From Robbsia andropogonis (GTDB lineage: Bacteria > Pseudomonadota > Gammaproteobacteria > Burkholderiales > Burkholderiaceae), in assembly GCF_000970345.1 (NCBI RefSeq), contig NZ_LAQU01000020.1, positions 33,936 to 97,935 on the forward strand: a DNA stretch of 64,000 nt, written 5' to 3'. A model generated the notes under the pieces. That model saw only the letters and a program-made list of their open reading frames with translations. It was not told the origin of the DNA and did no database searches. Shown in pieces: positions 7,608 through 16,221 of this stretch (its first letter is position 1; the number at the start of each line of letters is the position of its first letter). A program made the position numbers and the translations under genes.

Positions 7608-7888
7608 GGGTCACGAAATTTTCCGTTGAAGGTATCGATATACGCTTTCTCAACGGACTTGCCTGGTCGGATGAACGACAGCATAACGCCTGCTTCGTAA
7701 GCGCAGGCGTCAAGCACTTGCCCGCACGTTCCGGCCCGGTGTTTACGTTTATAGACAAGGTCAATCAGCGGATCTCGCACAACTGCGATTCGTTTGCGCT
7801 TACGTCGGCGAGTGCCCAAGCCAGCAAGGCTGTACTGCCGCCATATCTTCTTATGATTTGCAACCCAGCGTTCGTGCAGCCATCGCAT
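7608..7888 (-). pseudogene. Fragment of an IS3-family transposase (OrfB)
   Basis: The reading frame contains WVANHKKIWRQYSLAGL, the N-terminal HTH_21 region of IS3 OrfB. After an internal deletion it contains LSFIRPGKSVEKAYIDTFNG and KFRD, the C-terminal end of the rve/DDE domain with its Glu replaced by Asp in the AYIDTFNG motif. The first two catalytic Asp segments are missing. No terminal inverted repeats are seen. It ends at the AraC fragment, so the element cannot move. Confidence 0.65.
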
Positions 7889-7981
7889 TTTCCTTACGTT
7901 TTGCCATTTTTTTCCAAACGCATGCTGTTGCCGACATCGATAATCGAAAGTACTACGTAATGTGACGTAGTAAAAAAGAAA

Positions 7982-8046
7982 TCCGCATCCACCGAAATCT
8001 GCTTTCGATAAAATTTGATGTCGGTGGATGGCATTTCCGCATCCAC
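7982..8046. repeat. Short direct and inverted repeat unit
   Basis: TCCGCATCCAC occurs at 7982-7992 and again at 8036-8046. CATCCACCGA (7986-7995) is also a perfect inverted repeat of TCGGTGGATG (8021-8030), with 25 bases between. The unit looks like a REP-type palindrome or an imperfect hairpin; no other copies were noticed in the window. Confidence 0.4.
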
Positions 8047-8071
8047 GACATACGGCACGCCACGCATGCCA

Positions 8072-8269
8072 TCAAACACGCCATCCGTAGCGATTTAGCA
8101 TACCAATCACTTTATTAGGATCGGAAATCAAAACCGCGATCGCCCCCTTACCGAATGAAAGGTTGCTTCCGGCAAACGTCTTTTGCATCGCACTGCATGA
8201 CGAGATCAGGCATTCCCACGTTTGCCAATCAACTTGTCCACGCGACAAAGTTTTTTTAGACGAACTCAT
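8072..8269 (-). CDS. Small hypothetical protein, 65 residues
   Basis: The frame begins MSSSKKTLSRGQVDWQTW behind a GAGGAT ribosome site 3 bases from the ATG and ends NRYGWRV. It is basic at the N-terminus and soluble, with two Cys near residues 25-28. I do not recognise the family. It is divergent from the FecR-like gene, with which it shares about 150 bases of upstream DNA. Codon use is less GC-biased than in core genes. Confidence 0.4.
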   Translation of the reverse strand: MSSSKKTLSRGQVDWQTWECLISSCSAMQKTFAGSNLSFGKGAIAVLISDPNKVIGMLNRYGWRV

Positions 8270-8423
8270 TATCCTCACATTTTGTAGCAAATTCGTATGA
8301 AAGGTTGCACCGCCACTGTCATCCGCAGGCTTATTCTTCGCGTTAGTACGCTCAGCAGCGAACAAAAGGCGCGATTCCGGCCTTCCAAAAACGACAATAT
8401 CGAGACTCTCGGAGCAGCCCGTC

Positions 8424-10535
8424 ATGACGACATCCCTTCACCGCGTCCGTGCAATTGCCATCGCGGCGTCCGCTTTCCTTGCTTTAGCGCCCCTTTCCAG
8501 CGAGGCACAACAGGTACCGTCGCCGGGATCGCCTGCGGCATCGGCGGGTGATCCGCCCTCCCGTGTCGCGCGTCTGAACTACTTCGCCGGGACGGTGACG
8601 CTGGAACCAGCAGGCTTAACCGAATGGTCCTATGCCGTGTTGAATCGCCCACTCACCACGGGCGATCAGTTGTGGGCCGATGCCAACGCCCGCGCAGAAT
8701 TGCATACAGGTTCGACGGCATTACGACTGGATCATCAGACCGCGCTCGACATTGTGAATCTGAATGACACTATTACCCAATTGAAAGTGACACAAGGCAC
8801 GCTGTCTGCACACGTTCGCGCGCTGCCCGCGGGTCAGAGCTTCGAGATCGATACGCCGAACGTCGCACTCGTCGCGACAACACCGGGTCTGTTCCGCATC
8901 GATGTCGCCGCCGACGGCAGTTCGACCACGGTGACGCTGCGCGCAGGCAATGCCACGTTGTATGGCGACGGTGGTTCATTCCAGATGCGCGCCGGTCAGC
9001 AAATCCAATTTGTCGGCACGGGCCTACAGCAACAAGCAGGCGGTGCGGCGCCAGGACTCGATGCGTTCGACCAATGGGTCGCCAGTCGCGATCGCGCGGA
9101 AGACGACTCGATCTCCGCGCGCTATGTATCGCGTGAGATACCGGGGTACGAAGACCTCGACGCCAATGGTACGTGGCGCAGTGATCCAACCTATGGCGAA
9201 GTGTGGGTACCCACCGTGGCAGTGACGGCCGGTTGGGCACCCTATCACGAAGGACACTGGGCGTGGATTGCGCCCTGGGGATGGACGTGGGTGGACGATG
9301 CGCCCTGGGGCTTCGCACCCTTCCATTACGGTCGTTGGGCCTATGTCAGCCATGCGTGGGCCTGGGTACCGGGACCGATCGTCGCTCAGCCGCCTGTCTA
9401 TGCCCCGGCCTTGGTGGCCTTCGTGGGCGGCGGTAACGGCGGACCACGTTGGGGTGTCGATCTTGCAATTGGCGCAACCGTCGGCGCGGGCGTCGCTTGG
9501 TTCGCACTCGGACCCGGGGAGGCATGGCATCCGGCCTACCACTACAGTCCCGCCTATTACAATCGCATCAACAACGTGAACATTACCAATGTTCACAATA
9601 CGACGATCGTCAATAACGTCACCAACATCCATAACACCTACATCAACCAGAGCGCGCCTGGTGCCATCACGGCGGTGCCCGCCAATGCCTTCTTGCGAGG
9701 TCAACCCGTGGCACAGGCCGCGCGTCCTTTCAATGCACAAATGCTGGCCCATGCACAGATTGGCGCCGGCGCCCCGGCCATCGCACCGGTTCAGCAGAGC
9801 TTTGCCGGCGCGCTGCGACCGGCAAACATCGGCGCACCAGCAGCGCTAGCACAGCGTCAGGTGGTAGCAACGCGCGCGCCGGTCGTCCCCGCAGCATTCC
9901 ACGATACATTGGCGCAACGATTCGCGGCAAGCGGCGGCAAGGTGCCCGGAGCCGGTAATCCAGTAGTGCGTACGACTGCGCCAGCAGCGTTCGCCGCTCG
10001 CACGCCAGGCGCGGTGGCCACGCCTGCGGGATTTCGCGTCATCAATCGCGCACAAGTACACCCGGTGAGCGCACAAGGGGTGCCGGGCCACCATGTTGAA
10101 GCACCAGCAGCGCATTCCGCCGCGCCGGCTCAACCGCAGGTGCGCGCACCGGAACCACGAACCGTGCCGAATCCCGCAGCGCCTCGGCCGCAAAACGCCG
10201 AACCGCCGCACGCGATCCAGGCTCATGAAAACGGTGTACCCCATCCACGAGAAGCCGTCGAGCACGCGCAACCGGAGCAGCATGTAGTGGAGGCCCCGCA
10301 CGCAGTGGAACAACACAGGCAAGTTGAACCGCACGCGCCAACACGCGTCGAAGCGCCGAATAATGAAAGATCCGTTGAGAAGCCGCATCCGGAAAGAGCA
10401 GCCGAACCACGCGAGGAGCCGCGCCCCGCACAGCAGCCGGCACACCCGCATGCAGAGGCGCAACACGCTCGGCCGCAGCCTCATGAGGCAGAGCACAAGC
10501 CAGGGAACGAACATCGAGAGGAGCATCGGAACTAA
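8424..10535 (+). CDS. FecR-domain/DUF6600 protein with long low-complexity tail
   Basis: A signal peptide (residues 1-28, ending SSEAQQ) leads into a FecR-like domain at about 48-200 (ARLNYFAGTV..., GDQLWADANARAELHTGS). This is followed by DUF6600-type Trp-rich repeats around 245-330 (GWAPYHEGHWAWI, GWTWVDDAPWG, PFHYGRWAY). Next come an Asn/Thr/Ile segment (378-410) and a Pro/Ala/His/Glu-rich tail of nearly 300 residues. The protein is probably periplasmic or surface-exposed. FecR-like domains without a FecI partner are common in this protein type, and their function is not known. The gene stands alone and is followed by a strong hairpin. Confidence 0.75.
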   Translation: MTTSLHRVRAIAIAASAFLALAPLSSEAQQVPSPGSPAASAGDPPSRVARLNYFAGTVTLEPAGLTEWSYAVLNRPLTTGDQLWADANARAELHTGSTALRLDHQTALDIVNLNDTITQLKVTQGTLSAHVRALPAGQSFEIDTPNVALVATTPGLFRIDVAADGSSTTVTLRAGNATLYGDGGSFQMRAGQQIQFVGTGLQQQAGGAAPGLDAFDQWVASRDRAEDDSISARYVSREIPGYEDLDANGTWRSDPTYGEVWVPTVAVTAGWAPYHEGHWAWIAPWGWTWVDDAPWGFAPFHYGRWAYVSHAWAWVPGPIVAQPPVYAPALVAFVGGGNGGPRWGVDLAIGATVGAGVAWFALGPGEAWHPAYHYSPAYYNRINNVNITNVHNTTIVNNVTNIHNTYINQSAPGAITAVPANAFLRGQPVAQAARPFNAQMLAHAQIGAGAPAIAPVQQSFAGALRPANIGAPAALAQRQVVATRAPVVPAAFHDTLAQRFAASGGKVPGAGNPVVRTTAPAAFAARTPGAVATPAGFRVINRAQVHPVSAQGVPGHHVEAPAAHSAAPAQPQVRAPEPRTVPNPAAPRPQNAEPPHAIQAHENGVPHPREAVEHAQPEQHVVEAPHAVEQHRQVEPHAPTRVEAPNNERSVEKPHPERAAEPREEPRPAQQPAHPHAEAQHARPQPHEAEHKPGNEHREEHRN

Positions 10536-10541
10536 GCACGC

Positions 10542-10566
10542 TGCGGCCATGCCGAGCATGGCCGCA
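10542..10566 (+). terminator. Perfect 11-bp hairpin after the FecR-like gene
   Basis: TGCGGCCATGC at 10542-10552 and GCATGGCCGCA at 10556-10566 are perfect inverted repeats with a 3-base loop, 7 bases after the stop codon. There is no T-run behind it, so it may act as a weak or Rho-assisted terminator or protect the 3' end. Confidence 0.5.
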
Positions 10567-10803
10567 ATGCAGCCTCAACTTCTTGCCCTGCCACAGCGCA
10601 TCATTTCCCTGTTCGCCATGATGCTGGAATCAAGCCTACGCCTGGTATTGTACGGGCGGAGGCTCGGCAAACGCGTTCACGCGTGCGTGTCAGCTTAAAA
10701 AATCGCGACAGTCGAGCACCCTTCCACGAAACGAAAATCCAAGTCGGGCCGCTCCCTCGCAGTCGCTCAACCGGCGTATCCTATTTTCCTGCAACGGTGG
10801 CAA

Positions 10804-11451
10804 CTAGTCCGCCGTAAATCTTGGTCGTGCCTCGCGTTCGAGATACCCCAGACAGAGCGACTCAAGTTGCCCGCGAAACGCGCGAATCATTGAGGGCTGT
10901 GGCTTCCCTTCAAGCAGCAACCGTATGGGACCAACCAAGGCTCCCATGAACATGAAAATGGTCATGGAAAGGTCGTCGAAATGCACATCGGAAGCCGTAT
11001 TCAGCATAGCCTCTAGCGCCGCGCGGTTGCGTGCCTCGATTTCGCGAACGTATTCGCGCGAGTCGATTTCAAAGGCAACCGCGTATAAGGCACGCGATTC
11101 CTCCAGGCTCTCCGTCTTCGCTTTCACGAATGCGGCAATAACCTCCTTCACCATCATCGACAAACAAGCGTTATGCGCTGACGCCGCGGCGTCCTCGATA
11201 GCTCGCACCACCCTTTCCAGGTGTCGCTGCAGCACGGCAAAAAGAAGGGCCTGTTTTTGAGGAAAGTACTGGTAAAGCGTTCCGATTGATACGCCAGCTC
11301 GCTCTGCCACCCGAATCGTGGTAAGTCGCTGCAACCCGTCAACCAGCAAAACCTGAATAGTTGCATCGAAAATCGCGTCCACTGTCGCCTGAGAACGCGC
11401 CTGTTGCGGCTGTTTGCGGGCGTTCAGTCCCCGGCCGTTCTCTGTGGGCAT
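10804..11451 (-). CDS. TetR/AcrR family transcriptional regulator
   Basis: The product (from MPTENGRG at 11451) has a TetR N-terminal helix-turn-helix: TVDAIFDATIQVLLVDGLQR, TIRVAERAGVSIGTLYQYF and KQALLFAVLQRHLE. The C-terminal half is a variable ligand-binding domain. The ATG has no clear ribosome site; an upstream extension to 11541 would run through the operator and is unlikely. It is divergent from the aldo/keto reductase gene, and a 20-base palindrome between them is the likely operator. It probably represses both itself and the reductase. The ligand is unknown. Confidence 0.85.
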   Translation of the reverse strand: MPTENGRGLNARKQPQQARSQATVDAIFDATIQVLLVDGLQRLTTIRVAERAGVSIGTLYQYFPQKQALLFAVLQRHLERVVRAIEDAAASAHNACLSMMVKEVIAAFVKAKTESLEESRALYAVAFEIDSREYVREIEARNRAALEAMLNTASDVHFDDLSMTIFMFMGALVGPIRLLLEGKPQPSMIRAFRGQLESLCLGYLEREARPRFTAD

Positions 11452-11464
11452 ATGCGAATTCACA

Positions 11465-11484
11465 ATATGAATAATTATTCGTAT
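11465..11484. promoter_or_regulatory. Probable TetR-family operator
   Basis: ATATGAATAATTATTCGTAT is a 20-base palindrome with one mismatched pair and a perfect 12-base core (GAATAATTATTC). It lies 13 bases upstream of the regulator start and 56 bases upstream of the reductase start, the usual place for a divergent TetR operator. Confidence 0.6.
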
Positions 11485-11540
11485 TCTATCCGAACATCTT
11501 GTGTCTATAGAAATAAACAGCTGAAAGAAGGAGTGGATCA

Positions 11541-12422
11541 ATGACTGACGTTACGCGGGCGGGTACTTTTCAACTTGGCGACCTTTCTGTTACACGCATG
11601 GGCTATGGCGCGATGCAGCTAGCCGGTCCTCACGTTTTCGGACCGCCAAAAGACAGGGCTGCCGCGATTTCCGTGCTACGTGCCGTGGTTGAAAGCGGAA
11701 TCACGCATATCGACACGAGTGATTTTTATGGTCCTCACGTTACAAATCAGCTTATCCGCGAGGCGCTCCACCCCTATCCCGACGCGCTCACCATTGTCAC
11801 GAAAGTAGGTGCTAGCAGGGGTAGCGATGCCTCGTGGAACGTCGCATCATCCGCGGCCGAATTGGAATCAGCCGTGTATGAGAACCTGCGCAATCTTGGT
11901 GTCGATGCACTTGGTGTAGTGAATTTTCGCGTGATGTTCGACGTCGCGGCACCCACCGAGGGCGATATCGAAGCGCCTTTGACCGCACTTGCGGAGTTGC
12001 AGATGAAAGGCTTGATTCGTCATATCGGGCTAAGTAATGTCACTGCAAAGCAGGTTGCCCAGGGACGCGCGATTACGCCCATTGTGTGCGTGCAGAACAT
12101 GTACAACGTCGCCCATCGGAACGATGACGCGCTGATTGACAGCCTTGCAGAAGATGGCATCGCCTATGTCCCGTTTTTCCCGCTTGGCGGCTTCTCTCCT
12201 TTGCAAGCCGATGCGCTGATCCACGCCGCAGAGCAATGCGGCGCGGCACCGATGCAAGTAGCCCTTGCATGGTTATTACAGCGCTCGCCAAACATCCTTT
12301 TGATACCTGGAACATCGTCGACCAATCATCTGAAGCAGAACATCGACAGCGTGAATCTTCATCTGCCAGAAAATGTCTTGTCATCACTCGACAAAATCGC
12401 TTCTAGAAAAACGAAACACTAG
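11541..12422 (+). CDS. Aldo/keto reductase family oxidoreductase
   Basis: The 293-residue protein has the AKR barrel layout: GYGAMQL near residue 21, catalytic Asp58 and Tyr63 in IDTSDFYG, Lys88 in VTKVG, and a NADPH-binding end (IPGTSSTNHLKQNID). The usual catalytic His position is replaced (VVNFRVM). I have seen this in AKR branches related to the YqkF/YdbC type, so it need not be inactive. It would reduce an aldehyde or ketone with NADPH in the cytoplasm. GAAGGAG lies 9 bases before the ATG. It is divergent from, and probably repressed by, the TetR regulator. Confidence 0.85.
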   Translation: MTDVTRAGTFQLGDLSVTRMGYGAMQLAGPHVFGPPKDRAAAISVLRAVVESGITHIDTSDFYGPHVTNQLIREALHPYPDALTIVTKVGASRGSDASWNVASSAAELESAVYENLRNLGVDALGVVNFRVMFDVAAPTEGDIEAPLTALAELQMKGLIRHIGLSNVTAKQVAQGRAITPIVCVQNMYNVAHRNDDALIDSLAEDGIAYVPFFPLGGFSPLQADALIHAAEQCGAAPMQVALAWLLQRSPNILLIPGTSSTNHLKQNIDSVNLHLPENVLSSLDKIASRKTKH

Positions 12423-12465
12423 GTTGGTCGTGTCTCGCGACAGACCTATCACCGACGATGCGCAC

Positions 12466-13407
12466 TCAAACGCCCCCACCTACACGCGACGCGCCCACCT
12501 TCAGCGCCTTCTCGACAACCTTTTCGTCGCGGGACAACTGCACGCGCATGCTCCGTAAAAACTGTTTGGCGTTTTCAGACAGCGGACTTCCCGCACGAAA
12601 AACGAGGACGCTTGTAAAAACCGTTTCGACCTCGATTGGCTTGATCACCAGACCACGCGCCAGATAGTCGATCGCCACGATCGGATGCGCTATGCCTACG
12701 CCCACCCCGGCCAATGCCAGTTCGCAAACCGTATGTGAATAAGGCGTCTCCACGACCGGGCGCATCTTGATGTGCATCTCGTCGAGCCGCGCCTCGAGCC
12801 GGCGACGCATACTGTCCTCCGGGTTCAGCGCGATAAACGACAAGCCATTCAAATCACTGGTTCTAACACCCGGCGACTTCGCCAACGGGTGCTGGGCATT
12901 CATCACCGCCACACCGGGCATGTTGATGAAAGGAGAGTGCTCCAGGCCCGAAAATGACATTTCATCGGACATCAGGCCAAAGTCGGCTTGCCCGGCGCTG
13001 ACCCGCTCATGTACTTCGCGTGAACTCATGATTTGCAGGGATATCTGCACCTGCCGCGCTTCGGCACCAAAATGCGAAATCACTCGGGGGATGAATCCCG
13101 TTCCCAGCGCGGGCAAAGAGGCAATAGCCAATCTCCCCAGGCCATATGTCCCCAAGCTACGGATACGGTGTTCGATGACCTCGAAGCCAACGAAATAGCG
13201 ATCGACGTCATTCATCAACGCCAGTGCTTCCTGGGTTGGCAAGAGACGACCACGAACGCGCTCGAACAACCGCAGCTTCGCGCTTTCCTCCAATTTGCGA
13301 ATCGATTGGCTAACGGCCGGCTGGGAAATATTTAGCAGACCCGCCGCCTTGCTGGTGCTGCCCGACGTCATGACGGCCCGAAAAACCTCGATTTCCCGTA
13401 TTCCCAT
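12466..13407 (-). CDS. LysR family transcriptional regulator
   Basis: A standard LysR protein of 313 residues. The N-terminal winged helix-turn-helix (AVMTSGSTSKAAGLLNISQP, AVSQSIRKLEE, LFERVRGRLLPT) is followed by a substrate-binding domain. The sequence resembles the OccR/NocR branch, which senses amino acid derivatives (for example RVRGRLLPTQEA and YGLGRLAIASLPAL). It is divergent from the C-S lyase gene, 121 bases apart, with an inverted repeat containing a T-N11-A motif between them. It is the likely activator of the 13529-21764 block. Confidence 0.85.
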   Translation of the reverse strand: MGIREIEVFRAVMTSGSTSKAAGLLNISQPAVSQSIRKLEESAKLRLFERVRGRLLPTQEALALMNDVDRYFVGFEVIEHRIRSLGTYGLGRLAIASLPALGTGFIPRVISHFGAEARQVQISLQIMSSREVHERVSAGQADFGLMSDEMSFSGLEHSPFINMPGVAVMNAQHPLAKSPGVRTSDLNGLSFIALNPEDSMRRRLEARLDEMHIKMRPVVETPYSHTVCELALAGVGVGIAHPIVAIDYLARGLVIKPIEVETVFTSVLVFRAGSPLSENAKQFLRSMRVQLSRDEKVVEKALKVGASRVGGGV

Positions 13408-13444
13408 GTCTCACGCCCCATAACTTCTGCTTATAGACCTAATT

Positions 13445-13464
13445 ATTTCCGGTGTTTCAGAAAT
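13445..13464. promoter_or_regulatory. Possible LysR binding site
   Basis: ATTTC at 13445-13449 and GAAAT at 13460-13464 form an inverted repeat with 10 bases between. The repeat contains the T-N11-A motif typical of LysR sites and lies between the divergent lysR-type and C-S lyase genes. Confidence 0.4.
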
Positions 13465-13528
13465 CATACCAGCCGATAGACTGCATCTCAGAAAAAGTGC
13501 TCTCAACGTCGTTTTCGTAGATTCGATC

Positions 13529-14677
13529 ATGAAACCCATTCAATCCACGCCTCAACCTTTTCGCAGCCTGTCGCCAGCGGTGGTGCGCGCCTCGACGGTC
13601 GTCTTCGATTCCCTGGATGATTTTGCGCGCCGCAAGGACAGACAGCCTGACGGCTTCAGTTATGGCATCACGGGAACCCCCACCGCGCGGGAACTGGAAC
13701 ACCGTATCGCGGAGCTTGAAGGCGGCGGGTATTGCATCGTCGTGCCCTCGGGCGCCTCGGCATTGATAACGACGGTGATGGGCTTCATACGCGGCGGTGA
13801 TCATCTCTTGATTTCAGCATCTTGCTACGGCTCCCTGAAGACGTTCGCCGCGAAGTGGCTGGCACACTTCGGCGTGGAGGTGGAGCAATTCGATCCAACA
13901 ATCGGTGCCGAGATCGACGCCTTGATCAAGCCGAATACCAAAATGATCTGCCTTGAGGCGCCCGGCACCGTAACGATGGAAGTCGCCGATATACCCGCCA
14001 TCGCCGCCGTTGCGCGCCAGAAACAGGTGTTGACGATGATCGACAATACCTGGGCCAGTCCCCTAGCCTTCAGGCCACTCGATCTCGGCATCGATTTTTG
14101 CATACAGGCCGCCACGAAATATTTCGGCGGCCATTCGGATCTGCTCGTTGGCGCAATCACGGTGCGCGATTTTGCGCATTATGAGAGGCTCCGCGAAACG
14201 CAAAGCATTACCGGCCAACAGACCAGTCCTGACGACTGCTTCCTGGTGATGCGTGGGCTGGAAACGCTCAAAGTCCGTTTCGAAGCGCAGGCGAAGTCCG
14301 CGCTACACGTAGCGGAATGGCTTACCAAACACGATGCCGTCCAGGAAGTGCTGTTTCCCGCACTTCCTGGCAGCCGGGGGCACGCGCGGTGGAAACGTGA
14401 CTTCTCCGGTCATGGCTGCTTGATGTCCGTCATCCTCCGTCCCGCAACAGACGCAGCGTATACCGCCTTCTTCGACACATTACGTTTGTTCGTGATAGGT
14501 GCGAGCTGGGGCGGCGTGCATAGCCTGGCCGCATTCTATCCGGCAGCGTTGCAACGTGACCGGGCATTCCCGCTAACTGATCAGCCCGTGGTCCGCATTT
14601 CCATCGGACTCGAAGACGCCGATGAACTGATCGCCGACCTGGATGCCGCATTGTCCGCATTCAACGCCGCGGTTTAA
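13529..14677 (+). CDS. PLP-dependent cystathionine beta-lyase-like enzyme
   Basis: The 382-residue protein belongs to the Cys/Met metabolism PLP family. It has SYGITGTPTARELEHRIAEL near the N-terminus, a PSGASAL cofactor loop, an IDNTWASP strand and the PLP lysine in ATKYFGGHSD (about residue 197). This fits cystathionine beta-lyase (C-S cleavage giving pyruvate, ammonia and a thiol) better than the gamma-synthases. It sits next to an amino acid ABC transporter under a LysR regulator rather than with methionine genes, so a C-S lyase acting on an imported cysteine conjugate is plausible. True substrate not determined. Confidence 0.8.
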   Translation: MKPIQSTPQPFRSLSPAVVRASTVVFDSLDDFARRKDRQPDGFSYGITGTPTARELEHRIAELEGGGYCIVVPSGASALITTVMGFIRGGDHLLISASCYGSLKTFAAKWLAHFGVEVEQFDPTIGAEIDALIKPNTKMICLEAPGTVTMEVADIPAIAAVARQKQVLTMIDNTWASPLAFRPLDLGIDFCIQAATKYFGGHSDLLVGAITVRDFAHYERLRETQSITGQQTSPDDCFLVMRGLETLKVRFEAQAKSALHVAEWLTKHDAVQEVLFPALPGSRGHARWKRDFSGHGCLMSVILRPATDAAYTAFFDTLRLFVIGASWGGVHSLAAFYPAALQRDRAFPLTDQPVVRISIGLEDADELIADLDAALSAFNAAV

Positions 14678-14724
14678 CCGCATCCCGCATTTCCGCACAC
14701 TGCCTCAGATGATGGAGTAGGAAG

Positions 14725-15570
14725 ATGAATCGATCGTTTTTGTCGCCGGTTGCACCGACGTTTGCCCGTGCGGTGACTATTGGGGTCATGGCCGTCTCGG
14801 CGTGTCTCGCAAGCGCCGCGGCACACGCCGAGGACAGCCTCACGAAAATGCGTAACGCCGGCGTGATCCGCATTGCCAATACGCAAAGCACGCCCCCCTG
14901 GAGCATGCTCGGCGTGGACAACCGCCCCGAAGGATATGACGTCGCGGTGGCCCAAGAACTGGCAAAACGCCTCAAAATTGCCAAGGTAGTATTCGTGGCG
15001 GATTCTTTTAAAAACTTTGTCGAGGGTTTGAAGACGGGCAAATACGATCTCGTCATGAATGACCTGACGCCAACCGCTGAGCGTGAAAAGCAAATCGACT
15101 TCGCGGCACCATACGGCGTCGAACAATTCCGTATTTTCGTACGCAATGAGAGCCGCATCGCCTCTCGCGCCGACCTTGCAGGGAAAAGCGTTGGTGTTAC
15201 GACCGGTTCCAGTAACGAAGCATGGGCGAAAGCGAACTTGAAAGACTCGACCATCAAGAGTTACGAGAATGGCGCACTCGTATTCAGCGACCTGGCAATT
15301 GGGCGAGTCGACTCGGTCATCATCTCCCATTTCGGCGGATTGAAGTATGCAAACGTCAACCATCTCCCTGTAAAGGAAGTGGGAGAGCCCTTGACGTATC
15401 AGCTATCCGCACCGGCACTGGCGAAAGGACAGCCTGAGCTGAAACAAGCGGTCACCTACGCAATCCAAAGCATGATCAACGATGGCACGCTCGCGAATAT
15501 CTCGAAGCGCTGGGTCGGTGCAGACTACGACATGGTCAGCAGTATTGAGATCGCGAAGAAGGAACAGTAA
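14725..15570 (+). CDS. Amino acid ABC transporter, periplasmic binding protein
   Basis: A signal peptide (to AAAHA, about residue 35) is followed by a family 3 solute-binding fold: MRNAGVIRIANTQSTPPW, PEGYDVAVAQELAKRL, KTGKYDLVMNDLTPTAER and the late NDGTLANISKRWVG. The pattern is that of polar amino acid or cystine binding proteins of the FliY/TcyA type. Its stop is directly followed by the permease ATG, and AGGAAG lies before its own ATG. The upstream C-S lyase suggests a sulfur-containing ligand; this is inference. Confidence 0.85.
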   Translation: MNRSFLSPVAPTFARAVTIGVMAVSACLASAAAHAEDSLTKMRNAGVIRIANTQSTPPWSMLGVDNRPEGYDVAVAQELAKRLKIAKVVFVADSFKNFVEGLKTGKYDLVMNDLTPTAEREKQIDFAAPYGVEQFRIFVRNESRIASRADLAGKSVGVTTGSSNEAWAKANLKDSTIKSYENGALVFSDLAIGRVDSVIISHFGGLKYANVNHLPVKEVGEPLTYQLSAPALAKGQPELKQAVTYAIQSMINDGTLANISKRWVGADYDMVSSIEIAKKEQ

Positions 15571-16221
15571 ATGTGGGCGTTACTCTCACGTGCTTGGCCG
15601 CTTCTTGAAACGGCTATTCCAACAACGTTGATGCTTGGGGCGAGTTCGTTCGTACTTGGCTCAATACTCGGCATCTTGATCGCACTCGCCCGAATTTCGT
15701 CCATTGCGGCGCTTCGCTGGTTGGGTTTTGCTTATGTCTCGATATTCCGTGGCACGCCGTTACTCGTGCAACTGTTATTGATCTACTTTGGCTTACCGAG
15801 TTTCGGTATCAACATGGACCCCATCCCGGCATCGATTACCGCACTGACGTTGTTCTCTGCCTCCTATCTCAGTGAAAACTTCAGAGCTGGTATCAACGCA
15901 GTCGATCCTGGGCAATGGGAAGCGGCACGATCGATGGGCATGGGGTACTGGCGCGCGATGTCGCGGATTATTTTGCCGCAGGGATTGCGGATCGCGGTAC
16001 CGCCCGTCGGTAGTCGCCTGATCGCCTTGATGAAAGACACGTCCCTGGCGTCGACGATCACCGTGGTCGAAATAACCCGCGTCGCCGATCAGGTGGGAGC
16101 CGCCACATTTCGGTACATGGAGATGTTCCTGATCGTCGGGATCATTTACTGGATTATCAACCAAGTCCTGACGATCATCCAAGGTTTGGTAGAAATGCGT
16201 TTCTCGAGACACATGAAATGA
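15571..16221 (+). CDS. Amino acid ABC transporter permease
   Basis: A 216-residue HisM-type permease with several membrane helices, the RGTPLLVQLLLIYFG segment and the EAA loop (EAARSMGMGYWRAMSRIILP) that contacts the ATPase. It starts on the base after the binding-protein stop, and its end overlaps the ATPase start by four bases (ATGA at 16218). A single permease gene implies a homodimer. Confidence 0.9.
   Translation: MWALLSRAWPLLETAIPTTLMLGASSFVLGSILGILIALARISSIAALRWLGFAYVSIFRGTPLLVQLLLIYFGLPSFGINMDPIPASITALTLFSASYLSENFRAGINAVDPGQWEAARSMGMGYWRAMSRIILPQGLRIAVPPVGSRLIALMKDTSLASTITVVEITRVADQVGAATFRYMEMFLIVGIIYWIINQVLTIIQGLVEMRFSRHMK

Noticed and set aside
8950..9849. Several 90-240 codon frames on both strands within the FecR-like gene
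   Set aside because: All fall inside one continuous gene with domains and signal peptide.
12422..12452. Hairpin between the aldo/keto reductase and LysR genes as a terminator
   Set aside because: Stem GGTCGTGTC/GACAGACC is imperfect and lacks a T-run in either direction.
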